Shown here piece by piece: positions 8,590 through 17,039 of a DNA stretch of 64,000 bases. A program made the translations under genes and the position numbers. The notes under the pieces are model-generated. The model had not been told where the DNA came from and made no database searches. It saw nothing but the letters and a program-made list of their open reading frames with translations. Location of the stretch: positions 3,162,001 to 3,226,000 of the forward strand of contig OZ243980.1 in NCBI GenBank assembly GCA_965214875.1, read 5' to 3'. Source of the stretch: CBDAUN01 sp965214875 (GTDB lineage Bacteria > Pseudomonadota > Gammaproteobacteria > Arenicellales > JAJDZL01). Position 1 is the first letter of the stretch; every line of letters starts with the position of its first letter.

Positions 8590-9402
8590 TCAGAAGCGCA
8601 CATCGACGGTGATGTCGCAGTATTCGGCATAGCCGGGACCGTTTCTTTGCCGCCATGCCTCGCTGGGCCAGCGCTCCGGGCCGCAATGGGAGGCATGCTG
8701 AAAGGTGGCCCCGTAGCCGGCTAAATGTACAGCCTCTGGATTACGAATCAAGTTTCTGCCTTCGCCATCCTTGAATGAGCGACATGTAATGCCGCCGTTA
8801 ATGCAGACATTGCCCCAGACTCGCACCCGGAAGATGCCGTTGCTCGGGGTCCGGGCGATCGAGTCACGAACAGTAGTCTGCTGTGCAGGCGTGTTCCCGG
8901 TGTACTCGCCAGTCAGGGGCTTCGTTTCTCCAGTGCAGGCCGGGTAGCCGCGGTTGGCAGTGAACGTCCTGCCCATGAATGTTACTGACCGCGAGCATTT
9001 TCTGGCCCTCCAGGTGGGGCAGGCGCGGGCGATGGGCTGGCCGCGGGAATAGGCGCCGGTCGCGTTGTGGAATTCGACCGGCTGCCCCGAGCCCGGAGTG
9101 TGGGCGCACTTAAAGCCGTCTCCCACGCCGAAGGTCGTCGTCGAGCCCGCAGGACCGGGCAGGACCTCGATCTGCAGGTTCTGGACCAGGCCGGTCCAGG
9201 TCCGGCCCTGAACTGTGGGAGCGGGCCAGACCAGGTTCTGATTCAGACGGGTGACGTAAGTGGTGGTGGACTGCAGCACCCGTGAATGGTTGATCGCGGT
9301 CTGCTGGATTTGTTGCGCCGATGCGGGCAGGGCGAGGGCCGTGCTCAGCAGGACGGCGGCTAATCTACAAAATGAGGGGGGGGGGGGGCTAAAGCGTGTC
9401 AT
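8590..9402 (-). CDS. Cassette A: exported protein with in-frame poly-C tract
   Basis: A 270-residue protein of unknown function. The start chosen is the ATG at 9402; the frame is open further upstream but this ATG gives a standard signal peptide: MTRF, a tetraproline run encoded by 13 consecutive C, then a hydrophobic core (LAAVLLSTALALP) and a SAQQ cleavage region. The mature part has eight cysteines, consistent with a disulphide-bonded periplasmic or extracellular protein, and no recognised catalytic motif. At 13 C the signal peptide and mature protein are in frame, so this copy is predicted ON; loss or gain of one C would terminate it early. It is the only gene of a transposon-like cassette. 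Confidence 0.7.
   Translation of the reverse strand: MTRFSPPPPSFCRLAAVLLSTALALPASAQQIQQTAINHSRVLQSTTTYVTRLNQNLVWPAPTVQGRTWTGLVQNLQIEVLPGPAGSTTTFGVGDGFKCAHTPGSGQPVEFHNATGAYSRGQPIARACPTWRARKCSRSVTFMGRTFTANRGYPACTGETKPLTGEYTGNTPAQQTTVRDSIARTPSNGIFRVRVWGNVCINGGITCRSFKDGEGRNLIRNPEAVHLAGYGATFQHASHCGPERWPSEAWRQRNGPGYAEYCDITVDVRF
9376..9388 (-). repeat. Poly-C tract (13) in signal-peptide coding region
   Basis: Thirteen consecutive G on the plus strand, i.e. C on the coding strand, 14 bases after the ATG. In-frame state: ATG, four codons, AGC, four CCC codons, TCA. Such tracts are classic slipped-strand contingency loci. Confidence 0.85.
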
Positions 9403-9436
9403 AGCATGTAACCTGTCTAAGTATGATGTTACGGCG

Positions 9437-9464
9437 ATTATACCAGTTTCAACCGGCAAAACAA
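9437..9464 (-). promoter_or_regulatory. Promoter of cassette A gene
   Basis: On the minus strand TTGTTT (9464-9459), 16-bp spacer, TATAAT (9442-9437), 35 bp before the ATG. The surrounding GGTTGAAACTGGTATAAT is matched in cassette B by GGTTGAAATGGGTATCAT, so the promoter belongs to the element, not to the insertion site. Confidence 0.6.
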
Positions 9465-9466
9465 CG

Positions 9467-9489
9467 GATTTTCAAACTGAGCCACTACC
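9467..9489 (-). repeat. Cassette A right terminal inverted repeat
   Basis: Reverse complement begins GGTAGTGGCTCAGTTTGAAA; one mismatch to the left repeat. Confidence 0.85.
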
Positions 9490-9497
9490 CGAAAGCT
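9490..9497. repeat. 8-bp target-site duplication, right (CGAAAGCT)
   Basis: Exact direct copy of 8496-8503. Confidence 0.85.
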
Positions 9498-9807
9498 CGT
9501 CGCGGATCGCGTCGAGACGGCAGAATTTCAGGCACGGATATTCGGTTTGCATGGCACCTTCTCCCGCCTTTCGGCTGATGGATTTTTGTTAGGTGCCATG
9601 CCACCTCAAAAATTTTCGCGCGCCCGCATGTATCTGAACCCGGACAAGCTTCGATAGAAGCATCTATTTTGGGCAATTTCTCCTATTTTAGTTATGTGGT
9701 TTTGATCTGTTTCTCTGAGACGGGGCCAGGATAAGTTCTAAATGAGCAAATGCATTAATTCCTAATTCAGAGATGATCGCACATATTGGGAGGCCAGTTC
9801 AAAATCG

Positions 9808-11403
9808 TCAGAACTGCTCCACGCGAATATCCAGAAGGTTTCTTTTCTTTCGTCCAAACACCATGCCGATCAGGTGAATGGGCTCATCAAGGTCTTGATA
9901 TTTCTCGGCATAGCCCTTGGTTCGAATCTGTGTGATAGCACTGTCAAGACCTTCCTCCACTTTTTCCTTCAAGTTCCTGCTGCCTTTCAACATCTTAAAT
10001 TCAAAGATGAACACCTGATTCGCATGCAACAGCACCAGGTCTGAGCGACCATGACTGGTCATTTCCTCCGCATTCAGTCGCACCGGCGTGGTGCGGAAAC
10101 TCATGTACAGCAGGCTCGCATACCAGGACTCGGAATCACCGAGACCTGCACTGTCATGCCATGGATGGGGAATCCCCTTCAGCATGGCCTGAACCCTCGC
10201 CTTGAACGCTTCAAACTCGTTGTCCGCCAGAGCCTGAATCAGCGCGTTTCCAGCTTCCGCAATCTCCCGGCCGCGGCCAGTCAGGTGATTGGCCAGCCCC
10301 TTGTTGAAACTTCTCTGCACTTCAAAGTTGGGATAGTCCAGATGATACAGAACGTTATGCCCGTTCACTTCCCTTTTCGTTATGGTCAGATACCCGGACT
10401 GGAACAGCAGGGCCTCGTGACTGAACCTGCCCAGTTCAAACCGGGTGATGAAGGACGCATCGACCATGCGGTTTTCCAGCTGCATGGGACTGACTCTGTT
10501 CCTCTCCAATAGCCGATACAGGTAGCCCGGCTCGCCGGACTGGAACCAGTGTTCCGTGTATTCGCGTTCATTGAACAGGTGGAGAATGTCGTGGGGATTG
10601 TAGAGTTTCTCCTCGCCAAGCCAGTTATAGCCGTTGTACCGGGTCCGGATCATCTCCCGGTCCAGCCCTTCCAGTTCCGGGGCAAACACCGTATCGAGAT
10701 CGTGATCCGTATATCCGCAAATGGCTGCATATCTCGGTGACAGGCTGATGTTGGTAAGATTGTTCAGACCGGAGGAAAAACTCGTCTTCGAGAACATCGT
10801 GATGCCGGTGACGAACACGAAGCGGACATGCTTTTGAGAACTCTTCAGGATACTGTATACATCTCGAAGTCGGTCTCTATTTACCCGGGCCTTGTCACTG
10901 TCCTCCAGCAAATCCAGAATCGGCTTGTCATATTCATCTACCAATACCACGACCTGCTGGCCAGTGATTTGATGCAGTTGATACAGGATATGCCGAAGTC
11001 GCTCTGAGGATGCCTTTACCGGAGGGAGTTCCAGATGAAATGTCTGTTCGGTCTTGTACAGTTGGCTTAATAGATTATCTTCCAGTTCCTCCGGCGTGCT
11101 GACTCTGCCATCCAGGGTCAGGCGAACGACCGGATACCTGACCGACCAGTCCCAGAGCGGGTGGATGTCCAGGCCCCGGAACAGAGGCTCGTTGCCCTCG
11201 AACAGTTCCTGCAGGGTGTCGACCAGCAGGCTCTTGCCGAAGCGCCGGGGACGGGCGAGGAAGTAGTACCTTCCCTCATCAACCATTTGCCGGATCAGGG
11301 GGGTCTTGTCGACATAGTAGCAGCCCTCCTTTCGAAGATCAGCAAATGATTGGTAGCCGATCGGAAGCTTGCGGCGTTCTGTCTGAATTTCTGCACCCAC
11401 CAT
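9808..11403 (-). CDS. AAA-ATPase-like/DUF1703 PD-(D/E)XK protein
   Basis: A 531-residue protein of the widespread AAA-ATPase_like plus PDDEXK_9 (DUF1703) architecture. The N-terminal part shows LPIGYQSFADLRKEGCYYVD, the Walker A-like RPRRFGKSLL (about residues 52-61) and a Walker B-like VVVLVDEYDKPILD (about 160). The C-terminal part shows the nuclease core with SDLVLLHANQVFIFEFKML, where Asp and Glu-Phe-Lys fit the PD-(D/E)XK pattern. The biological role of this family is not settled. It stands alone, in lower-GC DNA, next to a DUF6880 gene and a decayed toxin-antitoxin locus, which looks like an accessory patch. The ATG at 11403 fits the family start. Confidence 0.9.
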   Translation of the reverse strand: MVGAEIQTERRKLPIGYQSFADLRKEGCYYVDKTPLIRQMVDEGRYYFLARPRRFGKSLLVDTLQELFEGNEPLFRGLDIHPLWDWSVRYPVVRLTLDGRVSTPEELEDNLLSQLYKTEQTFHLELPPVKASSERLRHILYQLHQITGQQVVVLVDEYDKPILDLLEDSDKARVNRDRLRDVYSILKSSQKHVRFVFVTGITMFSKTSFSSGLNNLTNISLSPRYAAICGYTDHDLDTVFAPELEGLDREMIRTRYNGYNWLGEEKLYNPHDILHLFNEREYTEHWFQSGEPGYLYRLLERNRVSPMQLENRMVDASFITRFELGRFSHEALLFQSGYLTITKREVNGHNVLYHLDYPNFEVQRSFNKGLANHLTGRGREIAEAGNALIQALADNEFEAFKARVQAMLKGIPHPWHDSAGLGDSESWYASLLYMSFRTTPVRLNAEEMTSHGRSDLVLLHANQVFIFEFKMLKGSRNLKEKVEEGLDSAITQIRTKGYAEKYQDLDEPIHLIGMVFGRKKRNLLDIRVEQF

Positions 11404-11765
11404 GCAATCATCCTACCATAGAGGTATCGATTAGTAGCCTTAGGTTAAAACGGTTGTTACAGGCCGTTCCAATCACCCCGCCAGCCATGGAATAATTTAT
11501 ATAGTGTCTGCCAGAAAACTCTATTTATCACTATGATCTGTAACTGACTTGATGAGTCCTTGTTGAGGCTGGACCAAAATGCGCGGCACTCAAGAGATTC
11601 ACTTCAGATAGCATCACCCACAGTTGCTGATGTTAAAAACCTGTGTCTCGGATTTTAAAAATTATAGTCTGCCCTTATGAACAATGAAGTGAGAATTGTT
11701 CGATTCTCTCTATGGTGATTACGAGTTCGAGATTTGAAATTCCCGGCAGAACCAAATTACTTTAC
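11404..11765. other. AT-rich intergenic region, no gene seen
   Basis: About 360 bp of low-GC sequence between the DUF1703 and DUF6880 genes, both on the minus strand. It should contain the promoter of the DUF1703 gene and the terminator of the DUF6880 gene, but neither is clear. No RNA gene or repeat recognised. Confidence 0.5.
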
Positions 11766-13139
11766 TCAAGATATTTTCGCTTTCTCCTGTTCATAATTTG
11801 CCCAGAATATTCGTCTAAATCCATATAGACTTCTGACCCGATCTTTAAATGCATCATGATGATCATGTTCTTCCCATTCGGTTATGCTGTCAGACAGTTC
11901 GTCCAGCCTTTTCAGGTATTTGGTTGGATGCCAATAGTCATGGTCAATTCCTCTTTCCAGAATATGAACAAGAGCTATACGGTATAACAGGCTGGCAACA
12001 AGAAACCAGCTTCCCGATGCCATCGCCTCCGCTATACTGGCCTGCCTGCTGTAATTGTTGACTGAAATCTGGCCAGCCCGCACCTTTTTGAGAAGATAGG
12101 TTGCTGCTTCATCTATCTTCCCCACAGCAATCATGAATTCAGCATCTGTTGCCCAGTATCCGTCGTCTTTGTCATTCAGAATCTGCCTGACTTCATCATC
12201 GAAATAACTATCCCGCTTATCATGACCGATAACATCCAGAAGTGCTTGCAGGTTGTCAGTGGTAGCATGGGACCTGAATTTTTGGAACAGAACTTCCGCC
12301 AGCCCGCCTGAATCACCCTGTTTGCGGTAGATTTCCTCTAGCAATTCTTCTTGACCAGGAGGCCAGCTGGTATCTTCCGGAGCATTCTTCAGACGGAAAA
12401 GAGCGGATTCAAGATCATCACTTTCCAGATGAATGCGAGCGATTTCAACCAGTGATTCTGCTGTCAACTCTCCCTCGGACGCAATTCGGGTCTGTTCGAA
12501 TAGCCCGACATCCTTGATTTCGCGGGCCAGTTCTTCGATCAAATACAGATGGTGTCGTTTATGGTGTGTCTCAACTTCCCTGTCTGCCCTTTCCTGAATC
12601 GTGTCTATCATGGAACGGATAATCTCTTCCGGCAGATATTCACCAGTGCGGTACATCAATCTACCTCGGTAGCCGTGTTTTTCCTCTTCATTCAACTCCA
12701 AAATGGTATTAGCAACTTTTTGTTTGTCAGAACAACGGGTGGCATAGTCCACAAAAAGTTTCTGGACATCGGAATAGAACAAATTACTAATACTTCCAGT
12801 AAAATTGTCGGACAACTTATAAATGGCTTCATAAGCCTCATACAACATCGCAATTAACTCTATCCCAGTATGCGGATCATCAATCCTGATTTGAATGTCC
12901 GACAGCATCATCGGCAGTTTCTTGGAGTAACGTTTGGATTCCCGCTCATCAACATGGCGGTTTAAATTTTGCAGTCTGGTCAGTTCCTGCTTTAACCGTC
13001 GCTCAATTTCCTTCGGTGTAGTAATCAATAGGTAGACCACGTCATCAATATCTTTGGAGTACTTAGAGCGACTATGAAGCGCATCAGCGAGAGTTTCCGA
13101 ACCAAGCTCAATCAGTTTTTGTTTGCGGTTATTAGTCAT
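11766..13139 (-). CDS. DUF6880-like protein
   Basis: A 457-residue helical protein whose start (MTNNRKQKLIELGSETLADAL) and helix-repeat body match the DUF6880 family, known only as a conserved protein of unknown function. Many Ala/Leu/Glu-rich paired helices (for example LVEIARIHLESDDLESALFRLK) suggest TPR-like or HEAT-like repeats for protein binding. No signal peptide or catalytic motif. The ATG at 13139 has an AGAGG eight bases upstream and is preferred, although the frame is open to 13325. Accessory context (DUF1703 gene, TA relic) and low GC suggest horizontal acquisition. Confidence 0.65.
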   Translation of the reverse strand: MTNNRKQKLIELGSETLADALHSRSKYSKDIDDVVYLLITTPKEIERRLKQELTRLQNLNRHVDERESKRYSKKLPMMLSDIQIRIDDPHTGIELIAMLYEAYEAIYKLSDNFTGSISNLFYSDVQKLFVDYATRCSDKQKVANTILELNEEEKHGYRGRLMYRTGEYLPEEIIRSMIDTIQERADREVETHHKRHHLYLIEELAREIKDVGLFEQTRIASEGELTAESLVEIARIHLESDDLESALFRLKNAPEDTSWPPGQEELLEEIYRKQGDSGGLAEVLFQKFRSHATTDNLQALLDVIGHDKRDSYFDDEVRQILNDKDDGYWATDAEFMIAVGKIDEAATYLLKKVRAGQISVNNYSRQASIAEAMASGSWFLVASLLYRIALVHILERGIDHDYWHPTKYLKRLDELSDSITEWEEHDHHDAFKDRVRSLYGFRRIFWANYEQEKAKIS

Positions 13140-13478
13140 GTATCTAGCCTCTTGTGTTTTATGGCCCGGTCGAATCACAGAAGGACCTCGCCAGTCCTGT
13201 GGTTCATGCCCTATTGAACAAAGAATATGATATTGCGTCAAAAGATGAATCACTTTGTCGGCAATTGACCGATCGACGATGAAATTTTCCAGAAGAATTG
13301 GGAATTGAAGTAAATAATGAAGCACTTCTCAAGGGCTAAGGAGATTGACCGATTAACCAAAATGCCTATTTTACGAACCGTTGAGATTTAGCCAATATGG
13401 CAATTTCACTTTCGAGTCGAAGCCCTGCATTTGTGTTATCCTTGATTAAACTAATGCCAAACATCGGGCGGCGCGAAT

Positions 13479-13718
13479 ATGGCAAGCATCACGATCCGCA
13501 ATCTTGACGACGCTACAAAGACGCGGCTCCGCGTACAGGCGGCAAACAATAGCCGTTCCATGGGAGAAGAAGCACGAATGATTCTCCCTTGAGGCAGTCT
13601 GGCATGGGTCGCCTCTCGGAACCTTGCGGATATTGCTCACTCACATTTCGGGCTGGATAACGGAGTGGATCTGGAATTGCCACCATGCGGGCTGGGATGC
13701 GAACTCACTGTTACTTGA
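13479..13718 (+). pseudogene. FitA-like antitoxin with internal TGA
   Basis: MASITIRNLDDATKTRLRVQ is the ribbon-helix-helix start of FitA-type (COG4691) antitoxins, followed by SMGEEARMI. An in-frame TGA at 13590-13592 interrupts a frame that otherwise continues correctly through GVDLELPPCG, the typical toxin-binding tail, to a TGA at 13716-13718. One nonsense change (for example from CGA) would explain it. The partner toxin 13 bp downstream is also broken, so the locus is a decayed TA pair. Confidence 0.8.
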
Positions 13719-13730
13719 TTCATTGAAATC

Positions 13731-14160
13731 ATGTCAGTGTTGTTGGACGCGAATGTCGTGTCCGAGTTGATTCGCAAGTCACCGGATCCTGCGGTTGGGG
13801 CATGGATTGGTAACAACCCCCGCAAATTCAGTTTTTTCTACAATCAGCGAATCAGAGCCGCGATATGGTTGCGGCAGTTCTGGTGCAGGCAGATGCCGGG
13901 AAACGTTGGTAGCAGACATTGGCCGACTGTTGCGGAATGCTTTCGCGAACAGGGTATTACCGTTCGATAGCAAAGCGGCTTGCGCCTACGCTGACATTGC
14001 CGCCAGGCATCGCACTGCCGGCCATCCAGTACCTTACGCCGATGGTCAGATCGCGGCGATTGCGCTCTCATGCGGGATGGCCGTAGCAATGCGAAATGTT
14101 CGCGACTTTCAGAACATGGGCATTGAACTCGTTAACCCTTGGACTGTGGGGGCTGGATGA
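13731..14160 (+). pseudogene. FitB-like PIN-domain toxin, frameshifted
   Basis: Begins MSVLLDANVVSELIRKSPDP, the N-terminal PIN motif with the first acidic residue, then loses the frame shortly after WIGNN. The C-terminal half resumes in another frame (from about 13950) as AACAYADIAARHRTAG, YADGQIAAIAL and MRNVRDFQNMGIELVNPW, which hold the remaining acidic residues of VapC/FitB RNases. At least one frameshift and a deletion separate the halves. Non-functional. Confidence 0.8.
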
Positions 14161-14229
14161 GGTGAGATATGCTGCCGAAACTATCTTATGCATCAAGATA
14201 AGTGCTATCCAACTGAAAATGCAATTGCT

Positions 14230-14726
14230 TGTACTGGTTCAATACATATGAGACTGTTCAGGCGGTCAGCGCACTTTAGTCGAAGTTTTGATTATACGCC
14301 TGCATGGGCGTCATTTGCCCGAGCGCCTGATGCGGGCGATAGGCGTTGCAGAGGAGCTCGAACTGGGCTAGCTCGATGTCGGGCGCGCCCACGCTCAGCT
14401 CACCGGCGCAGGACTGGTGGAACTCGTATCGGCTGACCGCGTTGGCGCGCTCGACGCAGCCGCTATGCTTGGGGCTTTTGGGCGGCAGCACGAACAGCGC
14501 GAGCTTGTCCAAGCGGCCTGCGGCGAAAGTTCTTCGAGGATCGCTTCGAGACGGCAGAATCTACGGTGCGGATGTTTGATTTGCATGGTGCTTTCCCCCG
14601 CCTTTCGGCTGCTGGATTATGTTCAAGTGCCATGCTGCCTCAAAATTTTCGCGCACTCGCCCCTTCCCTTCGGACTGCGCCCTTCGGGAAGGGGCGAGCG
14701 GTCTCACATATATCTGAACCCGGACA
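14230..14726 (-). mobile_element. IS481-like internal-deletion derivative (497 bp)
   Basis: Both termini are present: TGTACTGGTTCAATACATAT at 14230 and the left end with TATCTGAACCCGGACA ending at 14726. The middle of the transposase, including the first two catalytic acidic residues, is deleted; the C-terminal VERANAVSRYEFHQ and N-terminal LEAILEELSPQAA regions are joined. It cannot encode a transposase but retains both ends, so it could be moved in trans. It contains the covarying subterminal hairpin (14656-14698). Confidence 0.8.
14656..14698. repeat. Subterminal hairpin of IS481-like element (copy at 14.7 kb)
   Basis: Arms CTCGCCCCTTCCC and GGGAAGGGGCGAG pair perfectly (13 bp) around the 17-nt loop TTCGGACTGCGCCCTTC. 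The loop is conserved between copies while the arms differ and co-vary. Confidence 0.75.
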
Positions 14727-15386
14727 GATTGCATATTCTGGTTTTCTGACAGATGCCAATTAAGGAAAATGATCCTTGTCAAAAAACATGTCCAAAGAAG
14801 ACTAAAGGAAAGTGAAAAAACTCTGGTGGTTTGGTGATGAACAGGGACGCGCGATTCCTGTAAACCATCCTTTATAGGAACCTTGCAACAAAGAAGCAAT
14901 CCGCACTTCGTGCTGAAGCGGTGCAAAGGTGCCTTGAAATGTTTCAAGGACCGAGAAAACAGAGCAAATACGATGGCATTGCCGTGTACTTGCGACCCGG
15001 CATGGCGTTTTGGCATCCAAAGTGCGCGATATGTTCAGTGCCGGTGGTAGTGTAGCAGGGCCTGAACGTGGCAGCGACAGCATGGCTTTGCGGTGAACGC
15101 ACTGACGGTGCCCGCAAGGCTGCCGCAGAATTGGATAACTCGCTGTTTGTCGAATGCCGGGGCAAAAGTTGTTCGTCTGATCAGCGAATGACTCGCTGGT
15201 TTGAATTCATTGACGAAGCGCGCACACGATCATCCATCTTCGCATCTCGCAGAATGCGGAAAATGACTTGCAATGCTGGAGACTGATTGGTAACCCGCGA
15301 TCATAGTCTGAAAATAGACATGCTGTCGCAACAGACAGACTGCCTCATCTGGATAAATCCGCGAGAGGCGATGGCGGCTGAAGCAT
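14727..15386. other. Accessory spacer without recognisable gene
   Basis: About 660 bp between an IS481 derivative and the desaturase gene. Several short frames are open (for example a 72-codon frame at 15068-15286) but none shows a start with good ribosome-binding site plus recognisable family features. Probably decayed DNA. Confidence 0.5.
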
Positions 15387-16559
15387 TCAGGTCGTCGTGC
15401 AGCTTCGGAGGCGCATCGAAAACTGCATCAAGGATTCAATGCCCGATTCCTCTGCACTTCGGCACCAATCTTCCAAAGATTGGCGCAGGCTTTCATAGGA
15501 TACTGACGACCTGAGCGCGATGCTGTGCAACGATTCTTTCATCGCATAGGCTTTGCTCAGGCGCTTGTTGGACTGCAACAGGCTTTGCAGACGATCATAG
15601 CCTCTGACACTGAGTCGAGATTTTTCTGACATCATTAAACGTCGCACCCGCCTGACTTTCTTGCGGTATTCGCCGGTTGCTGATCGAAGTTCTTCATAGT
15701 ACACGTTTTTGAGGACTTCTCTGGCATAGTTCGCCACGACATCGAATCGATTGGTGACAAAGGCTTTCGCGGCCTCAGAATCGATGCCGTCTCTTTCGCA
15801 GTTGTAGGATAGCACGGGCAATTTTCGACGTACTTTGATCATGCCGATTAAAGCCAGCAACCGAATGTACTGCCAGCCAAGATCGACTTCCCACGGTCGA
15901 GTCGAGAACTGTGCTGAGCCCGCAAAGGCATGATGATTGTTGTGAAGCTCCTCGCCGCCGATGATGACTCCCCAAGGCACGATATTCCGGCTTTCATCAG
16001 GCAGTTCGTAGTTGCGATACCCGAAGAAATGACCGATTCCGTTGATAACGCCGGCGGCCCAGAAAGGTATCCACAGCATCTGCGCGACCCAAATTGCAAG
16101 TCCGGGGCCGATGCCGAACAACGCCAGATTGATCAGCAACAGCGCAGTGATACCGTAGTTCGAACGCTTTGCGTATAGATGCCGTTCAAGCCAGTCGTCG
16201 GGTGTTCCCTTTCCGTAGGCATCCAGGATTCCGGGCGTTCTCGCGCCGCGTCGATAGAGAATCAGCCCGCCCCAAAGCACAGCGTTGATGCCGTGGACTT
16301 GCGGGCTGTGGGGATCTTCGTCGGATTCGACTTTCGCATGATGCTTTCGATGCACAGCGACCCATTCTTTAGTAACAATTCCGGTTGTCAGCCAAAGCCA
16401 GAAGCGAAACAAGTGCGAAAGCACAGGATGCATATCCAGCGCTGAATGCGCTTGGTGACGGTGAAGGAAGACCGTAACCGAAACGATTGTAATGTGCGTG
16501 ATCCCCAGCGCGACGAGTACATAGCCCCACCAGGGAAGATCAATAACGGGCGAAATCAT
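15387..16559 (-). CDS. Membrane fatty-acid desaturase (acyl-CoA/acyl-lipid delta-9 type)
   Basis: A 390-residue integral membrane di-iron enzyme that introduces a cis double bond into saturated acyl chains, adjusting membrane fluidity. All three histidine boxes are visible: HRHQAH (about 33-38), HRKHH (about 69-73) and HNNHH (about 206-210), with hydrophobic segments between (for example WWGYVLVALGITHITIVSV). The C-terminal 130 residues are a soluble helical extension (LEDWCRSAEESGIESL) found in gammaproteobacterial DesA-like proteins. infA lies directly upstream on the same strand, only 13 bp away. Confidence 0.9.
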   Translation of the reverse strand: MISPVIDLPWWGYVLVALGITHITIVSVTVFLHRHQAHSALDMHPVLSHLFRFWLWLTTGIVTKEWVAVHRKHHAKVESDEDPHSPQVHGINAVLWGGLILYRRGARTPGILDAYGKGTPDDWLERHLYAKRSNYGITALLLINLALFGIGPGLAIWVAQMLWIPFWAAGVINGIGHFFGYRNYELPDESRNIVPWGVIIGGEELHNNHHAFAGSAQFSTRPWEVDLGWQYIRLLALIGMIKVRRKLPVLSYNCERDGIDSEAAKAFVTNRFDVVANYAREVLKNVYYEELRSATGEYRKKVRRVRRLMMSEKSRLSVRGYDRLQSLLQSNKRLSKAYAMKESLHSIALRSSVSYESLRQSLEDWCRSAEESGIESLMQFSMRLRSCTTT

Positions 16560-16572
16560 GCCTTGTCAAAGT

Positions 16573-16809
16573 TCAAGTTCTGTCCCGGTTGTCTTTTTGC
16601 CGGAACACAATGCGGCCTTTCGTCAAGTCGTAGGGGGTCAGCTGGACAACGACACGGTCGCCCCGCAGAATGCGGATATAGTTCTTCCTGATCTTGCCGG
16701 AAATATGCGCAGTGACCACATGGTTGTTTTCGAGTTTCACACGGAAAGTCGTATTCGGCAGAATCTCCATGACTGTGCCGTGCATTTCAATTGGGTTTTC
16801 TTTCGGCAA
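16573..16809 (-). CDS. infA: Translation initiation factor IF-1
   Basis: The S1/OB-fold protein that binds the A site of the 30S subunit during initiation. The sequence from MPKENPIEMHGTVMEILPNT through HISGKIRKNYIRILRGD to the end RIVFRQKDN is nearly colinear with standard 72-residue IF-1. The start is uncertain: the TTG at 16809 gives 78 residues; no ATG lies at the expected place and the frame stays open further upstream. A weak start could limit expression. Next to a desaturase gene rather than its usual neighbours. Confidence 0.9.
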   Translation of the reverse strand: MPKENPIEMHGTVMEILPNTTFRVKLENNHVVTAHISGKIRKNYIRILRGDRVVVQLTPYDLTKGRIVFRQKDNRDRT

Positions 16810-17039
16810 TTCTAATACCAGCGAGCAAAAACATTTTTTTGGAGCCACCTTTGGCCGCACTCAGTCAACAGAGGATAGACTGTCAAGCAGACTATGAGTG
16901 ACGCATAATAGAATAAACAAAAAATTCGATGCACGAACAACTTTTAATTCTCACGAGCATTTCATATGAAATATCAGGCGGTTAGAGATACTGAGTCTAT
17001 GCCTGATTGCAGTGGTAGCGAGTTGATCGCCAAAGACTA

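Larger units (their letters stand above)
8504..9489 (-). mobile_element. Non-autonomous secreted-protein cassette A (complete)
   Basis: A 986-bp element inserted in the N-terminal coding region of an IS481-like transposase. Inverted repeats at 8504-8526 and 9467-9489 match at 22 of 23 positions, and it is flanked by the 8-bp duplication CGAAAGCT. It holds one gene, a hairpin terminator next to the left repeat and a promoter next to the right repeat, and no transposase. The same ends and layout recur at 21011-21933 and, truncated, at 49610. Confidence 0.85.
8029..9646 (-). mobile_element. IS481-like element, degenerate, interrupted by a nested cassette
   Basis: Right end TGTACGGGTTCAATACATGT at 8029 and left end CATGTATCTGAACCCGGACA ending at 9646 form terminal inverted repeats. 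Between them are transposase remnants on the minus strand: the C-terminal PHRPLGQRTP/NENFNQSALAA region at 8060-8160, a scrambled middle with the QIDHLSGAIEASF catalytic region, and the ELSPQAA N-terminal region resuming after 9497. A 986-bp cassette sits inside (8504-9489). The transposase is internally deleted and inactive. Confidence 0.8.

Noticed and set aside
9376..9388. Dismissing the poly-C tracts as sequencing artefact
   Set aside because: Individual lengths could be off by one, but long C runs occur in all four cassette genes at the same functional position and nowhere else that I noticed in the window. Their existence is real even if the ON/OFF calls need read-level confirmation.
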